Below are positions 1 through 9,310 of a DNA stretch of 64,000 nucleotides, piece after piece. Location: positions 62,001-126,000 of the forward strand of contig NZ_RWGU01000046.1 in NCBI RefSeq assembly GCF_003944755.1. The letters are read 5' to 3'. The notes under the pieces are model-generated. The model saw nothing but the letters and a program-made list of their open reading frames with translations, searched no databases and was not told the DNA's origin. The stretch's first letter is position 1, and each line of letters starts with the position of its first letter. The position numbers and the translations under genes were made by a program. The DNA is from Rhodovulum robiginosum (lineage in GTDB: Bacteria; Pseudomonadota; Alphaproteobacteria; Rhodobacterales; Rhodobacteraceae).

Positions 1-100
1 CGTTCATGTTGCGGCGGAGGGCGAGTGGCTGGGCCGCATCGCGCCTGTCAGAATCGTCGAGAGCGCCCCCAACTCTCTGCATGGCGAACTGGCCGCCTGA
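1..100 (+). CDS. miaB: C-terminal end of MiaB-like tRNA methylthiotransferase (partial)
   Basis: The frame beginning at base 2 is open from the window edge to TGA at 98-100 and encodes about 32 residues ending NSLHGELAA. The V-rich start followed by PVRIVESAPNSLHGEL resembles the end of the RNA-binding TRAM domain that closes MiaB, the radical-SAM enzyme adding a methylthio group to i6A37 of tRNA. Gene order supports this, because miaB commonly precedes the phoH-ybeY-corC-lnt block in alphaproteobacteria. Only the tail is visible, so the radical-SAM cysteines cannot be checked. Confidence 0.6.
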   Translation, partial: VHVAAEGEWLGRIAPVRIVESAPNSLHGELAA

Positions 101-301
101 GCGGCGCGGCCCCGGCGAATTCGGGCGGGACCTGGCCCGGTTTCGCCCCAACGACGCGACAGTCGTCGCAAGGGCGAGGGTATTGTCAGCCAATTGGACA
201 CAATATCTGGAAATGTTTCTTCACATGACCACGAAATTTGCTAGACTTTGCCATATTCTGTGGCTGCGGTCCGGCTCGCTATTTCCCGGGTCCATAGGCC
301 G

Positions 302-892
302 ATGCAACGCACGGAGGCCGTGGTGGAAAGCTATTTCGGTAAATTGCGCTGGGCTGCCCGTATCGCGTTGCTGGCCTGGGCGGGTGCGATGCTGGCCGGC
401 GGCGCCGTCCAGGCGGAACAGAAGATCATCAAGGGCGAACGCTACGTGCCGACGATCTGGGTCGATCCCGACGGGTGCGAGCATTGGGTGATGGACGATG
501 GCTGGGAGGGTTACATGACCCCCCATGTCACCCGCCAGGGCATCCCCGTCTGCCGCAGGGGCAATGTCTGCGGCGTGATGAATTCCGATCAGCTCTTCGC
601 CACCGACAAACACAACATCTCGGCCGCCGGAAGGCAACGGCTGCGCCAGTTCTTCAACAGCGCGACCGCGCGGGCCTTCGTCATCACCGGCCATACCGAC
701 AGCCGCGCCAGCGACGAATACAATCTGGCCCTCTCGCTGCGCCGGGCCAACGCGGTGGCCAAGGTCGCCCAGAGCACCGGTGCCAAGGTCGTCGACGTGC
801 GCGGCTATGGCGAGCGGATGCCGCGCGCCACCAACCGCACCGCGGCCGGCATGCAGCAAAACCGCCGTGTCGAAATCATCTGCATTCGCTGA
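302..892 (+). CDS. OmpA-like envelope protein with an extra 'WVDPDGCxHW' module
   Basis: A 196-residue protein. A hydrophobic segment at about 21-38 ending GGAVQA looks like a signal peptide or anchor. Residues 51-84 form a module reading IWVDPDGCEHWVMDDGWEGY, and residues 95-196 form an OmpA C-terminal peptidoglycan-binding domain (GHTDSRASDEYN at 130-141, then a helix and NRRVEI near the end). It probably sits in the envelope and binds peptidoglycan. I preferred the ATG at 302 to one 54 bases upstream because it leaves a plausible signal segment. The same module recurs in the lipoprotein 13 bases downstream, so the two are likely co-transcribed and functionally linked. Confidence 0.8.
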   Translation: MQRTEAVVESYFGKLRWAARIALLAWAGAMLAGGAVQAEQKIIKGERYVPTIWVDPDGCEHWVMDDGWEGYMTPHVTRQGIPVCRRGNVCGVMNSDQLFATDKHNISAAGRQRLRQFFNSATARAFVITGHTDSRASDEYNLALSLRRANAVAKVAQSTGAKVVDVRGYGERMPRATNRTAAGMQQNRRVEIICIR

Positions 893-905
893 AGGAGGCA
901 GGGCG

Positions 906-1205
906 ATGAAACTGATCAAGGGCCTTGCACTTCTGGCCGCCGCCGCCTCGCTGGCCGCCTGCGATGCGCCGAAAAAAGACAAGACGGTCGATAACTGGAT
1001 GGATTCCAAAGATCTCAGCCAGTTGCGCGCCGGCATCTGGGTCGATCCCAACGGCTGCGACCACTGGATCATCGACGATGGCATCGAGGGCTACCTGTCG
1101 CAGCGGCTCGACAAATACGGCAAGCCGGTCTGCTCGGGCGTGGCGCCGCCCAACACGGCCGTGGGCCCCTTCAAGGCCGGCTCTCCCATCGAGGACCCGA
1201 TCTGA
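906..1205 (+). CDS. Small lipoprotein sharing the 'WVDPNGCDHW' module
   Basis: A 99-residue lipoprotein. Residues 1-19 are a type II signal peptide with lipobox LAAC, so Cys19 would be acylated. Residues 43-76 carry IWVDPNGCDHWIIDDGIEGY, nearly the same as the module in the upstream OmpA-like protein and including the same Cys and Trp positions. A good ribosome site (aaggaggcaggg) lies just before the ATG. A hairpin with a T-run about 110 bases downstream probably ends the two-gene unit. No function is known to me; the shared module suggests both act in the same envelope process. Confidence 0.8.
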   Translation: MKLIKGLALLAAAASLAACDAPKKDKTVDNWMDSKDLSQLRAGIWVDPNGCDHWIIDDGIEGYLSQRLDKYGKPVCSGVAPPNTAVGPFKAGSPIEDPI

Positions 1206-1315
1206 GCAAACCTGTCTCGTGAGCGATCCGGCGTCGGGTTCTGCGCCCGGCGCCTCTGGCTTGATTCCGGCCCGCGCCGCCTGACGAACGGCGGTTTCTA
1301 CCGCATGTCGGACCG

Positions 1316-1343
1316 AAAAGGCGGCGGGAACCGGCCTTTTTTT
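1316..1343 (+). terminator. Rho-independent terminator after the lipoprotein gene
   Basis: The arms aaaaggc and gcctttt enclose an 11-base loop and are followed by T residues. It separates the envelope pair from phoH. Confidence 0.75.
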
Positions 1344-1434
1344 ATCAATTCCATGAAACCTTTCAGCTATCGCTTGCGCCGGAACAAGGCTGTTGGCACC
1401 ATATCTGCGCAGGCTTTAACCGACGGAGTCCTTT

Positions 1435-2451
1435 TTGGGCATCAGCGCTCTGACCCCCCCGCCGCCCTCCGAAGATGCGCATGAGACGCTTCTGGAGTTT
1501 TCCGACAATCGTTTGTTGATCGACCTCTGCGGCGAATTCGACCGCAACCTTGCCCAGATCGAGCACCAGTTGGACGTGCATATCCTGCGCCGCGGGAATC
1601 TCCTGGCCATTGTCGGCGACGCCGCCGCCCGCGATCAGGCGGCGATGGTGCTGCACCAGCTTTACGAGCGGCTCGAGGCCGGGCGCGAAGTCGATGCCGG
1701 CGACGTGGACGGCGCGATTCGGCTGGGGGACGCGGGCGAGGTGGGCGCCAAACGCTCGGGCGAGCAACTTGAGATGTTCCAGGGCGGCCGGATCGAGATC
1801 CACACCCGCAAGAAGCTGATCGAGCCGCGCACCGAGGCGCAAAAGGCCTATGTGGCGGCGCTCTTCGCCCATGAGATGGCCTTTGGCATCGGCCCGGCGG
1901 GCACCGGCAAGACCTATCTTGCCGTGGCCGTGGCGGTGAACATGTTCATCAACGGGCAGGTCGACCGGATCATCCTGTCGCGCCCCGCCGTCGAGGCGGG
2001 CGAGCGGCTGGGCTTTCTGCCCGGCGACATGAAGGAAAAGGTCGACCCCTACATGCAGCCGCTTTACGACGCGCTGAACGATTTTCTGCCGGGCAAGCAG
2101 CTGGCCAAGCTGATGGAAGAAAAGAAGATCGAGATCGCGCCGCTGGCCTTCATGCGGGGGCGGACGCTGTCGAACGCTTTCGTGGTGCTCGACGAGGCGC
2201 AGAACGCCACCACGATGCAGATGAAGATGTTCCTCACCCGCCTTGGCGAGGGCTCGCGCATGGTGATCACCGGCGATCGGTCCCAGGTGGACCTGCCGCG
2301 GGGCGTGGCCAGCGGCCTGGCCGATGCCGAGGGCCTGCTCAAGGGCATCGACGACATCGCGTTCACCTATTTCACCTCCAAGGACGTGGTGCGCCACCAC
2401 CTGGTGGCCAAGATCATCGAGGCTTACGACGCAGCCGACGGCACGGCCTGA
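1435..2451 (+). CDS. phoH: PhoH-family ATPase (YbeZ)
   Basis: A 338-residue P-loop NTPase of the PhoH/YbeZ family. Walker A is GPAGTGKT at residues 153-160 and the Walker B region reads VVLDEAQN near residue 255. The N-terminal ~110 residues match the usual KH-like extension of the family. YbeZ partners with the RNase YbeY, encoded next, in rRNA maturation and RNA quality control. The best start is TTG at 1435, with a cggag ribosome site about 10 bases upstream; no ATG or GTG fits the conserved N-terminus. The size matches the family. Confidence 0.92.
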   Translation: MGISALTPPPPSEDAHETLLEFSDNRLLIDLCGEFDRNLAQIEHQLDVHILRRGNLLAIVGDAAARDQAAMVLHQLYERLEAGREVDAGDVDGAIRLGDAGEVGAKRSGEQLEMFQGGRIEIHTRKKLIEPRTEAQKAYVAALFAHEMAFGIGPAGTGKTYLAVAVAVNMFINGQVDRIILSRPAVEAGERLGFLPGDMKEKVDPYMQPLYDALNDFLPGKQLAKLMEEKKIEIAPLAFMRGRTLSNAFVVLDEAQNATTMQMKMFLTRLGEGSRMVITGDRSQVDLPRGVASGLADAEGLLKGIDDIAFTYFTSKDVVRHHLVAKIIEAYDAADGTA

Positions 2452-2519
2452 AAGGTGGCGACCGGACGTTTCGACAATACTCCTGGCAAGATCCGCCTGA
2501 AGGATCGTGCAATGCGCCT

Positions 2520-3026
2520 GTGACGATGACGGTCGATACCCTGATCGAGGACGCGCGTTGGGCGCAAGCAGGGCTGGACCCCCTGGCCGAGGCCGCCTGC
2601 GCGGCCGCACTGGCGCATCTGGGGGTCGACCCAGAGGCCTGCGAGATCAGCCTTCTGGGCTGCGACGACGCCCGCATCGCCGCGCTCAACGCCGATTTCC
2701 GGGGCAAGCCCGCGCCCACCAACGTGCTGTCCTGGCCCGCTGAGGAGTTGGCGGCAGAGGAGGACGGCACGGCGCCGCGTCGCGCGGCCGCGGCGTCCGG
2801 CGGGATGCCCGCCGAGATTGGCGACATCGCCATCGCGTTTGACACCTGCGCGCGGGAGGCCGAAGAGCAGGGCAAGCCCCTGGCCGACCATGTCACGCAT
2901 CTTCTGGTGCATGGCTGTCTGCACCTGTTGGGTTACGATCACATTCGCCCGGCCGATGCAGAGCTGATGGAGCGGCTTGAGGTGGAAATACTTGCAAAGT
3001 TGGGTGTGGCTGACCCATATGACTGA
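2520..3026 (+). CDS. ybeY: Endoribonuclease YbeY (rRNA maturation factor)
   Basis: A 168-residue single-strand RNase for 16S rRNA 3'-end maturation and ribosome quality control. The diagnostic zinc site is present as HLLVHGCLHLLGYDH near residues 130-145 (three His in the H-x3-H-x5-H pattern). It follows phoH, its usual partner, by 68 bases. The start could be GTG at 2520 or ATG at 2526; neither has a well-placed ribosome site. The protein carries a short Ala/Gly insertion near residue 90 compared with the E. coli protein, which is common in this family. Confidence 0.9.
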   Translation: MTMTVDTLIEDARWAQAGLDPLAEAACAAALAHLGVDPEACEISLLGCDDARIAALNADFRGKPAPTNVLSWPAEELAAEEDGTAPRRAAAASGGMPAEIGDIAIAFDTCAREAEEQGKPLADHVTHLLVHGCLHLLGYDHIRPADAELMERLEVEILAKLGVADPYD

Positions 3027-3063
3027 TCACGGGCCAAGAGCCCGGTGAAAGTGGTAAGGACTG

Positions 3064-3960
3064 ATGGGCGACGACGAGACCGACGGGTCGTCTCCGGCAG
3101 CGCAGGGCGCGCCGGATTATGAAATACCTGAAAACCGCGGACTGCTGGGCCGTCTGGTGGCGGCTATCCGTGCTCCGGACGACGGGGATGGCGACGAGAC
3201 CGGGGCGCTGTCGCCGGTAAACGGCGCGATGGCGTCGGCCTTGCCGCCCGGCATGATCAACCTGCGGCGGATGCGCGTCGAGGACGTGGCGATCCCCAAG
3301 GTCGAGATCGTGGCGGTGCCGCTGGACATCACGCGCGACGAACTGGTGCAGGTGTTCCGCGACAGCGGGCTGACACGGGTGCCGGTCTATGACGGCACGC
3401 TGGACACGCCGGCGGGGATGATCCACCTCAAGGATTTCGCACTGCGCTACGGGTTCGACGGCACCGACAGGGCCTTTTCGCTGAAAGAGATGCTGCGCCC
3501 GCTGATCTATGCGCCGCCCTCGATGCCAATCGGTGTGCTGCTGCAGAAAATGCAGACCCAGCGCATTCACATGGCGCTGGTGATCGACGAATACGGTGGC
3601 GTGGACGGGCTGTTGACCATCGAGGACCTGATCGAGCAGGTGATCGGCGAGATCGAGGACGAGCACGATGTCGCCGAGGGGATGCACTGGACGCTGGAAA
3701 AGCCGGGCTGCTATCTGGTGCAGGCGCGTGCCCCGGTCGACGAATTCGAGGCCGAGATCGGAATGAAGCTCGCCGATCCCGAGGACGAGGAAGAGATCGA
3801 CACGCTGGGCGGGCTGGTTTTCATGATGATCGGCCGCGTTCCCGCTCGTGGAGAGGTGATCCGCCACGAGGAGGGCGCCGAGTTCGAGGTGGTCGACGCC
3901 GACCCGCGCCGCATCAAGCGGCTTCGGGTGCGCCTGCCCGCCGCCCGCCAAACCGCCTGA
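3064..3960 (+). CDS. corC: CorC/HlyC-family CBS-domain protein
   Basis: A 298-residue cytoplasmic protein with two tandem CBS domains (about 75-200) followed by a CorC_HlyC transporter-associated domain (about 210-290). It lacks the N-terminal DUF21 membrane domain, as the CorC forms next to ybeY and lnt normally do. CorC-type proteins are linked to magnesium/cobalt efflux. A taagga ribosome site precedes the ATG. Its stop lies only three bases before the lnt start, which indicates co-transcription and probable translational coupling. Confidence 0.9.
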   Translation: MGDDETDGSSPAAQGAPDYEIPENRGLLGRLVAAIRAPDDGDGDETGALSPVNGAMASALPPGMINLRRMRVEDVAIPKVEIVAVPLDITRDELVQVFRDSGLTRVPVYDGTLDTPAGMIHLKDFALRYGFDGTDRAFSLKEMLRPLIYAPPSMPIGVLLQKMQTQRIHMALVIDEYGGVDGLLTIEDLIEQVIGEIEDEHDVAEGMHWTLEKPGCYLVQARAPVDEFEAEIGMKLADPEDEEEIDTLGGLVFMMIGRVPARGEVIRHEEGAEFEVVDADPRRIKRLRVRLPAARQTA

Positions 3961-3963
3961 GCC

Positions 3964-5478
3964 ATGGCGGCACGCACGGCCCTGACCGCCGTGACCCGCC
4001 CGCGCCGGCTTTGGGCCGCATTCGGGCTGGGCGCGGCGGCGGCGCTGGGCCATGCACCGCTGGGCCTGTGGCCGGTGGCGCTGCTCGGGCTGGCCGGCAT
4101 CGTGGCGCTGGTGGCCGGCGCCGACACCGCAGGCCGTGCCGCCCGCCGCGCCTGGATCGCGGGCGGGGGCTATTTCGCGGCATCGCTGAACTGGATCGTC
4201 GAGCCGTTTCTCGTCGACATTGCCCGGCACGGCTGGATGGCGCCCTTCGCGCTGGTGCTGATGGCCTTTGGCCTCGCGCTTTTCTGGGCGGCGGCGGGCT
4301 GGCTCTCGGCGCGGCTGGTCGCGGGCCGGGCCGCGCGCGGGCTTCTCTTCGCCATCGTCTTGGTGCTGGCCGAGGCGCTGCGCGGCTATGTCTTCACCGG
4401 CTTTCCCTGGGCGCTGATCGGCCATGTCTGGATCGGCACGCCGGTGATGCAGCTGGCCGCGCTGGGCGGGCCGCACCTGTTGTCGCTGATCGCGGTGCTG
4501 GCCGCGACGCTTCCGGTGGCCCTGGCCGCGGGGCAGGCGCGCGCGGCGGGGCTGGCGCTGTCGGTCCTGCTGGTGGCCGGTACCTGGGGCGCGGGCGCGC
4601 TGCGGCTGGCTGCGCCCGTGCCCGGCCGGCCCGATGCGCCGCTGATCCGGGTGATCCAGCCCAACGCCGCGCAGCACCTGAAATGGCGGCGCGACATGAT
4701 CCCCCTTTTCTGGGAGCGCCAGCTCGCGCTGACCGCTTATCCGCAGGGCCCGCGGCCCGATCTGGTCATCTGGCCGGAAACCTCCGTGCCCTTCATGCTC
4801 GAGCGTGCCGGCGGTGCGCTGGACGAGATCGCCGCGGCGGCGCGCGGCGCGCCGGCCATTGTCGGCGTTCAGCGCCGCGAGGGGCGGCGCACCTTCAACA
4901 GCCTTGCGGTAGTCGGCCCGGACGGCGCGCTGGGCCAGGTCTACGACAAGCACCACCTGGTGCCCTTCGGCGAATACGTGCCCTTTGCCGGCGTGCTGGG
5001 GCGGCTCGGCATCAAAGGGCTGGCGGCAAACGATGTCTATGGCTATGCGGCCGGCCCCGGCGCGGCGCTGATCGACCTCGGCCGGCTCGGCCAGGCGTTG
5101 CCGCTGATCTGTTACGAGGCGATCTTTCCCCGGGATGTGCGCGCCGCACCGGGGCGGGCCGACTGGCTGTTGCAGATCACCAACGACGCGTGGTTCGGCC
5201 GCTGGACCGGTCCCTATCAGCACCTCGCCCAGGCGCGCCTGAGGGCGGTCGAGCAGGGGCTCCCAATGGTGCGCGCCGCCAATACCGGCGTCTCGGCGAT
5301 GATCGACGCGCGCGGTCGGTTTGTCGACAGGCTTGCGCTGAACAGCGCAGGCCAGTTTACCGCGCCGCTGCCGCCCGCGCTGCCCGCGACCCCCTACGCG
5401 CGCACGGGCGATGCGCCTGCGCTCTTGGTGCTGGTGCTGGCGGGCGCCGGTTTGGTCGCAGCCCGACGTCGCAAATAG
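3964..5478 (+). CDS. lnt: Apolipoprotein N-acyltransferase
   Basis: A 504-residue inner-membrane enzyme that N-acylates the diacylglyceryl-cysteine of lipoproteins. The N-terminal ~200 residues hold several hydrophobic spans, and residues ~215-480 form a nitrilase domain. The catalytic triad is visible: Glu in WPETSVPF, Lys in YDKHHLVPFGEYVPF and Cys in LICYEAIFP. A final hydrophobic helix (LLVLVLAGAGLVAA) anchors the C-terminus. It lies immediately after corC, the standard order. Confidence 0.95.
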   Translation: MAARTALTAVTRPRRLWAAFGLGAAAALGHAPLGLWPVALLGLAGIVALVAGADTAGRAARRAWIAGGGYFAASLNWIVEPFLVDIARHGWMAPFALVLMAFGLALFWAAAGWLSARLVAGRAARGLLFAIVLVLAEALRGYVFTGFPWALIGHVWIGTPVMQLAALGGPHLLSLIAVLAATLPVALAAGQARAAGLALSVLLVAGTWGAGALRLAAPVPGRPDAPLIRVIQPNAAQHLKWRRDMIPLFWERQLALTAYPQGPRPDLVIWPETSVPFMLERAGGALDEIAAAARGAPAIVGVQRREGRRTFNSLAVVGPDGALGQVYDKHHLVPFGEYVPFAGVLGRLGIKGLAANDVYGYAAGPGAALIDLGRLGQALPLICYEAIFPRDVRAAPGRADWLLQITNDAWFGRWTGPYQHLAQARLRAVEQGLPMVRAANTGVSAMIDARGRFVDRLALNSAGQFTAPLPPALPATPYARTGDAPALLVLVLAGAGLVAARRRK

Positions 5479-5520
5479 CGATTGACCGTTTCGCGCCGCG
5501 CGCTTAAGCGAGGACCGTCG

Positions 5521-5570
5521 AACCGTCACAACGGCTTCCTGGCGTGGCGGGGGTAATCATAACGGAGCAC
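5521..5570 (+). promoter_or_regulatory. SAM/SAH-type riboswitch before metK
   Basis: The 50 bases before metK carry the compact SAM/SAH riboswitch signature. Stem 5523-5529 (ccgtcac) pairs with 5544-5550 (gtggcgg) in seven pairs including one wobble. The loop reads aacggcttcct, and the downstream ggagca at 5564-5569 can form the pseudoknot with the loop's gcttcc. That ggag is also the ribosome site of metK, six bases before its ATG. SAM binding would therefore hide the ribosome site and shut off SAM synthase translation. The class is known mainly before metK in Rhodobacterales. The match is by eye to the known core motif. Confidence 0.9.
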
Positions 5571-5575
5571 TTTCC

Positions 5576-6727
5576 ATGACCCGCCAAAACTACGTCTTCA
5601 CCTCCGAATCCGTGTCGGAGGGGCACCCCGACAAGGTCTGTGACCGTATCTCGGACGCCATCCTCGACGCCTTCCTGGCCGAGGACCCCTATTCCCGCGT
5701 CGCCTGCGAGACCTTCGCCACCACCGATCGGGTCGTGATCGGCGGCGAGGTCAATGGCCCCGGCGCCGCGATCCGCCGGGTCGAGGAGATCGCCCGCGAT
5801 TGCGTGCGCGATATCGGCTACGAACAAGAGGGCTTTCACTGGGCCAACATGAAGGTCGACAGCTACCTTCACGCCCAGTCGGCCCATATCAGCCAGGGCG
5901 TCGACAAGGACGGCGCCGGCGACCAGGGCATCATGTTCGGCCACGCCGTCGACGAGACCGACGCGCTGATGCCCGCGCCGATCCACTATGCCCACGCGAT
6001 CCTGCGCCGGCTGACCGAGGTGCGCAAATCCGGCGCCGAGCCCAGCCTCGGCCCCGACGCCAAGTCGCAACTGTCGCTGCGCTACGAGGGCGGCAAGCCG
6101 GTCGAGGTGACCTCGGTCGTGCTCTCCACCCAGCACAGCAGCGAAAACCAGACCTCCGAGGATATCCGCGCCATCGTCGAGCCCTATATCCGCGAGGTCC
6201 TGCCCGAGGGCTGGCTGACCGGCGCCACCGAATGGTGGGTCAATCCCACGGGATGCTTCGTCATCGGCGGGCCCGACGGCGACGCGGGGCTGACCGGCCG
6301 CAAGATCATCGTCGACACCTATGGCGGTGCGGCCCCGCACGGCGGCGGCGCGTTCTCCGGCAAGGACCCGACCAAGGTCGACCGCTCGGCGGCCTATGCC
6401 GCGCGCTACCTGGCCAAGAACGTGGTGGCCGCGGGCCTTGCCTCGAAATGCACGCTCCAGCTTTCCTACGCCATCGGCGTGGCCAAGCCGCTGTCGATCT
6501 ATGTCAACACCTACGGCACCGGCGCGGTGGCGGAAGAGGCGATCGAGGCGGCCGTGGCGCAGGTGATGGATCTCACGCCGCGCGGCATCCGCGAGCATCT
6601 GCAACTCAACCGCCCGATCTACCAGCGCACCGCCGCCTATGGCCATTTCGGCCGCAACCCCGAGGCCGATGGCGGCTTCAGCTGGGAACGCACCGACCTG
6701 AGCGAGGCGCTCAAGGCTGCGATCTGA
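5576..6727 (+). CDS. metK: S-adenosylmethionine synthase
   Basis: A 383-residue enzyme making SAM from methionine and ATP. Family motifs are in place: GHPDKVCD near residue 17, [10 protein letters not shown] near 118 and [16 protein letters not shown] near 258. The length is normal. It is the only gene behind the SAM/SAH riboswitch, so feedback control by its own product is likely. A G+C-rich hairpin follows the stop. Confidence 0.97.
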   Translation: MTRQNYVFTSESVSEGHPDKVCDRISDAILDAFLAEDPYSRVACETFATTDRVVIGGEVNGPGAAIRRVEEIARDCVRDIGYEQEGFHWANMKVDSYLHAQSAHISQGVDKDGAGDQGIMFGHAVDETDALMPAPIHYAHAILRRLTEVRKSGAEPSLGPDAKSQLSLRYEGGKPVEVTSVVLSTQHSSENQTSEDIRAIVEPYIREVLPEGWLTGATEWWVNPTGCFVIGGPDGDAGLTGRKIIVDTYGGAAPHGGGAFSGKDPTKVDRSAAYAARYLAKNVVAAGLASKCTLQLSYAIGVAKPLSIYVNTYGTGAVAEEAIEAAVAQVMDLTPRGIREHLQLNRPIYQRTAAYGHFGRNPEADGGFSWERTDLSEALKAAI

Positions 6728-7096
6728 CGGCGCAACGGGCCGCGCCGCGCGCGGCCCGCTTACCGTCGGGCGTGCGCCTCTCCCGGCGCCGGTCTGGCGA
6801 TACGCCCGATGCGCAGAGCCGGGCCCGTGTTCCCCGGCGGTCGCGCGCTGTCCATTGCGACGCCGCCGCCATCCAACCGCCTGCGCGCTGGGCGGACCGA
6901 CAGGCCCGCCGAGCGGATTACCTCCCCCGGCGGGCCGCGCGCCCGGCGCCGGCCGACCGGGTATGAGGTCCCGCTTCGGGTCGCTGCCCAAGACAGGGCA
7001 AAGGTCGTCGCCCGCTCCGCCGCCGTCGCCTTCATCTGCAAAACCGCCCCCGCCCGGCGTTGCGCCCCCGCGCCGAGGCGGCTAAACCGCCGCCCC
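6728..7096 (+). other. metK-trmB intergenic region with a G+C hairpin
   Basis: These 369 bases hold no convincing gene. A perfect 8-bp stem (6737-6744 with 6750-6757) lies 10 bases after metK and may act as a terminator or mRNA-end structure, though no T-run follows. The frame of trmB is open upstream to 6809, but the encoded residues are Arg/Pro-rich and do not look like TrmB. No tRNA or riboswitch was recognised. Confidence 0.5.
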
Positions 7097-7807
7097 ATGA
7101 GCGAGGCAAAGCATCCCCATGCGCCCTGGCGCAACTTCTACGGCCGCATCCGGGGCAAGACACTGCGCCCGTCCCAAGAGGCGTATCTTGACGAGGATCT
7201 GGACCGGCTCTCCCCCGGTCCCGTCGGGTGGCAGGAAAACCCCGACCGCCGCCCGCTGGACCTTTCCGCCCGCTTCGGCGGTCGGCCGGTCTGGCTCGAG
7301 GTGGGCTTCGGCGGCGGCGAGCACCTGGTACACCAGACGGGCCTGCACCCCGAGATCGGCTTTATCGGCTGTGAACCCTTCGTCAACGGCGTCGCCATGC
7401 TGCTGGGCAAGCTGCGCGAGACGGGGCGCGACAATATCGCGGTCCACCCGGGCGACGTGCGCGACCTCTTCGACGTTCTGCCGCCCGAAAGCCTCGACCG
7501 CGCCTTCGTGCTCTACCCCGACCCCTGGCCGAAAAAGAAACACCACCGCCGCCGCTTCGTGACGCCAGAGTACCTCGGCCCCCTGCGCCGCGCGCTGCGT
7601 CCCGGCGCGCTGCTGCGCATCGCCACCGACATCCCCGATTATGTCCGGCAAAGCCTCGAAGAGGTGCCGCGCGCCGGTTTCGACTGGTTGGCCGAGCGTC
7701 CCGCCGACTGGCGCACCCCATGGGACGACTGGCTCTCCACCCGCTACGAGCAAAAGGCCCTGCGCGAGGGCCGCACCCCCCATTACCTCACCTTCCGCCG
7801 CCGCTGA
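7097..7807 (+). CDS. trmB: tRNA (guanine-N7)-methyltransferase
   Basis: A 236-residue SAM-dependent enzyme methylating G46 of tRNA. The SAM-binding loop reads LEVGFGGGEHL (about 69-79). The family motif YPDPWPKKKHHRRRF lies at about 137-151, and the C-terminal TRYEQKALREGR segment is typical. I chose the ATG at 7097 because the protein then starts MSEAKHPHAPWRNFYGR, the normal beginning in this group. It may be transcribed on its own, since 369 bases separate it from metK. Confidence 0.95.
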   Translation: MSEAKHPHAPWRNFYGRIRGKTLRPSQEAYLDEDLDRLSPGPVGWQENPDRRPLDLSARFGGRPVWLEVGFGGGEHLVHQTGLHPEIGFIGCEPFVNGVAMLLGKLRETGRDNIAVHPGDVRDLFDVLPPESLDRAFVLYPDPWPKKKHHRRRFVTPEYLGPLRRALRPGALLRIATDIPDYVRQSLEEVPRAGFDWLAERPADWRTPWDDWLSTRYEQKALREGRTPHYLTFRRR

Positions 7808-7957
7808 GGTCGCCGCGCCGCCCCTCGCTTCTTCTTGGTCCAAATACCCAATCGGCGCGCCGCCTGCCGCCCGGCGCCGCGTCTGGGGCAGAGAGGCTGG
7901 ACGCGTCCCACGCCATTCGCTAAGCCCGGGCGGGCAGAGAGAGCGAGGAGTGCGCGC

Positions 7958-9310
7958 ATGTCCGCCCATGGCGACCCGATCCCGATGACCGCGCGGCGCG
8001 CCGGCCCCTTGAAGGGCACGGCCCGGGTGCCCGGCGACAAGTCGATCAGCCACCGCGCGCTGATCCTCGGCGCGCTTTCGGTCGGCGAGACCCGGATCAC
8101 CGGCCTGCTGGAAGGGCAGGACGTGCTCGACACCGCCCGCGCCATGCGCGCCTTCGGGGCCGAGTTGACGCATCTGGGCCCCGGCGAATGGGTGATCCAC
8201 GGCGTGGGCGTGGGCGGCTTCGCCGAGCCCGAGGACGTGATCGATTGCGGCAATTCCGGCACCGGCGTGCGGCTGATCATGGGGGCGATGGCCACCTCGC
8301 CGATCTCGGCCACCTTCACCGGCGACGCCTCGCTCAGGAAACGCCCGATGGCGCGGGTGACCGATCCGCTGGCGCTCTTCGGCGCGGCGGCCCACGGGCG
8401 CGCGGGCGGCCGGCTGCCGATGACGATCGTGGGCGCGGCCCAGCCCGTCCCGGTGCGCTATGGCGTGCCCGTGCCCTCGGCCCAGGTGAAATCGGCCGTG
8501 CTGCTGGCGGGGCTCAACGCCCCGGGCCAGACGGTGGTGATCGAGCGCGAGGCGACGCGCGATCATACCGAGCGGATGCTTGCAGGCTTCGGCGCCGAGC
8601 TCGGCGTCGAGGACACCGACGAGGGCCGGGTGATCACGCTGACCGGCCAGCCGGAACTGGCCCCGCAAACCATCGCCGTGCCCCGCGACCCCAGCTCGGC
8701 GGCCTTTCCCGTGGCCGCGGCGCTGATCGTCGAGGGCTCCGAGGTGCTGGTGCCCGGCATCGGGCTGAACCCCACCCGCGCCGGCCTCTTCACGACGCTG
8801 CGCGAGATGGGGGCCGATCTGGTCTACGAGAACGAGCGCGAAGAGGGGGGCGAGCCGGTGGCGGACCTGCGTGCGCGCTTTTCGCCGGCCATGACAGGCA
8901 TCGAGGTGCCGCCCGCGCGCGCGCCCTCGATGATTGACGAATACCCGATCCTGGCGGTGGTCGCGGCCTTCGCCGAGGGGCCCACGGTGATGCGCGGCGT
9001 CAAGGAGCTGCGGGTCAAGGAAAGCGACCGGATCGCGGCTATGGCCGCGGGGCTTGCCGCCTGCGGCGCCGGGGTCGAAGAGGGCGAGGACTGGATGATC
9101 GTGCACGGCCGCGGCCCCGGCGGCCTGCCCGGCGGGGCGAGCTGTGCCAGCCATCTCGACCACCGCATCGCGATGGCGTTCCTTTGCGCGGGCTTCGCCG
9201 CGCAGCGCCCGGTGACGGTGGATGACGCCGGCCCCATCGCCACATCGTTCCCCGATTTCGAGCCGCTGATGGAAAGGCTGGGCGCGCATCTGGCCCGGGC
9301 CAACCGGTGA
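7958..9310 (+). CDS. aroA: 3-phosphoshikimate 1-carboxyvinyltransferase (EPSP synthase)
   Basis: A 450-residue shikimate-pathway enzyme joining PEP and shikimate-3-phosphate. It shows [15 protein letters not shown] near residue 24, [15 protein letters not shown] near 97 and a C-terminal [12 protein letters not shown]. The central residues GNSGTGVRL and [10 protein letters not shown] resemble class II enzymes of alphaproteobacteria. I chose the ATG at 7958, with gcgaggag 8 bases upstream, over a longer in-frame start. It heads an overlapping run aroA-GFA protein-cmk. Confidence 0.95.
   Translation: MSAHGDPIPMTARRAGPLKGTARVPGDKSISHRALILGALSVGETRITGLLEGQDVLDTARAMRAFGAELTHLGPGEWVIHGVGVGGFAEPEDVIDCGNSGTGVRLIMGAMATSPISATFTGDASLRKRPMARVTDPLALFGAAAHGRAGGRLPMTIVGAAQPVPVRYGVPVPSAQVKSAVLLAGLNAPGQTVVIEREATRDHTERMLAGFGAELGVEDTDEGRVITLTGQPELAPQTIAVPRDPSSAAFPVAAALIVEGSEVLVPGIGLNPTRAGLFTTLREMGADLVYENEREEGGEPVADLRARFSPAMTGIEVPPARAPSMIDEYPILAVVAAFAEGPTVMRGVKELRVKESDRIAAMAAGLAACGAGVEEGEDWMIVHGRGPGGLPGGASCASHLDHRIAMAFLCAGFAAQRPVTVDDAGPIATSFPDFEPLMERLGAHLARANR

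Noticed and set aside
2893-5529. Very long open frame on the minus strand opposite ybeY, corC and lnt
   Set aside because: It mirrors well-supported genes on the + strand; composition (His, Arg, Gln, Gly runs) is typical of antisense shadow frames in high-G+C DNA.
6809-7096. Longer start for trmB giving a 96-residue N-terminal extension
   Set aside because: The extra residues are Arg/Pro-rich with no TrmB similarity, and the ATG at 7097 gives the normal family beginning.
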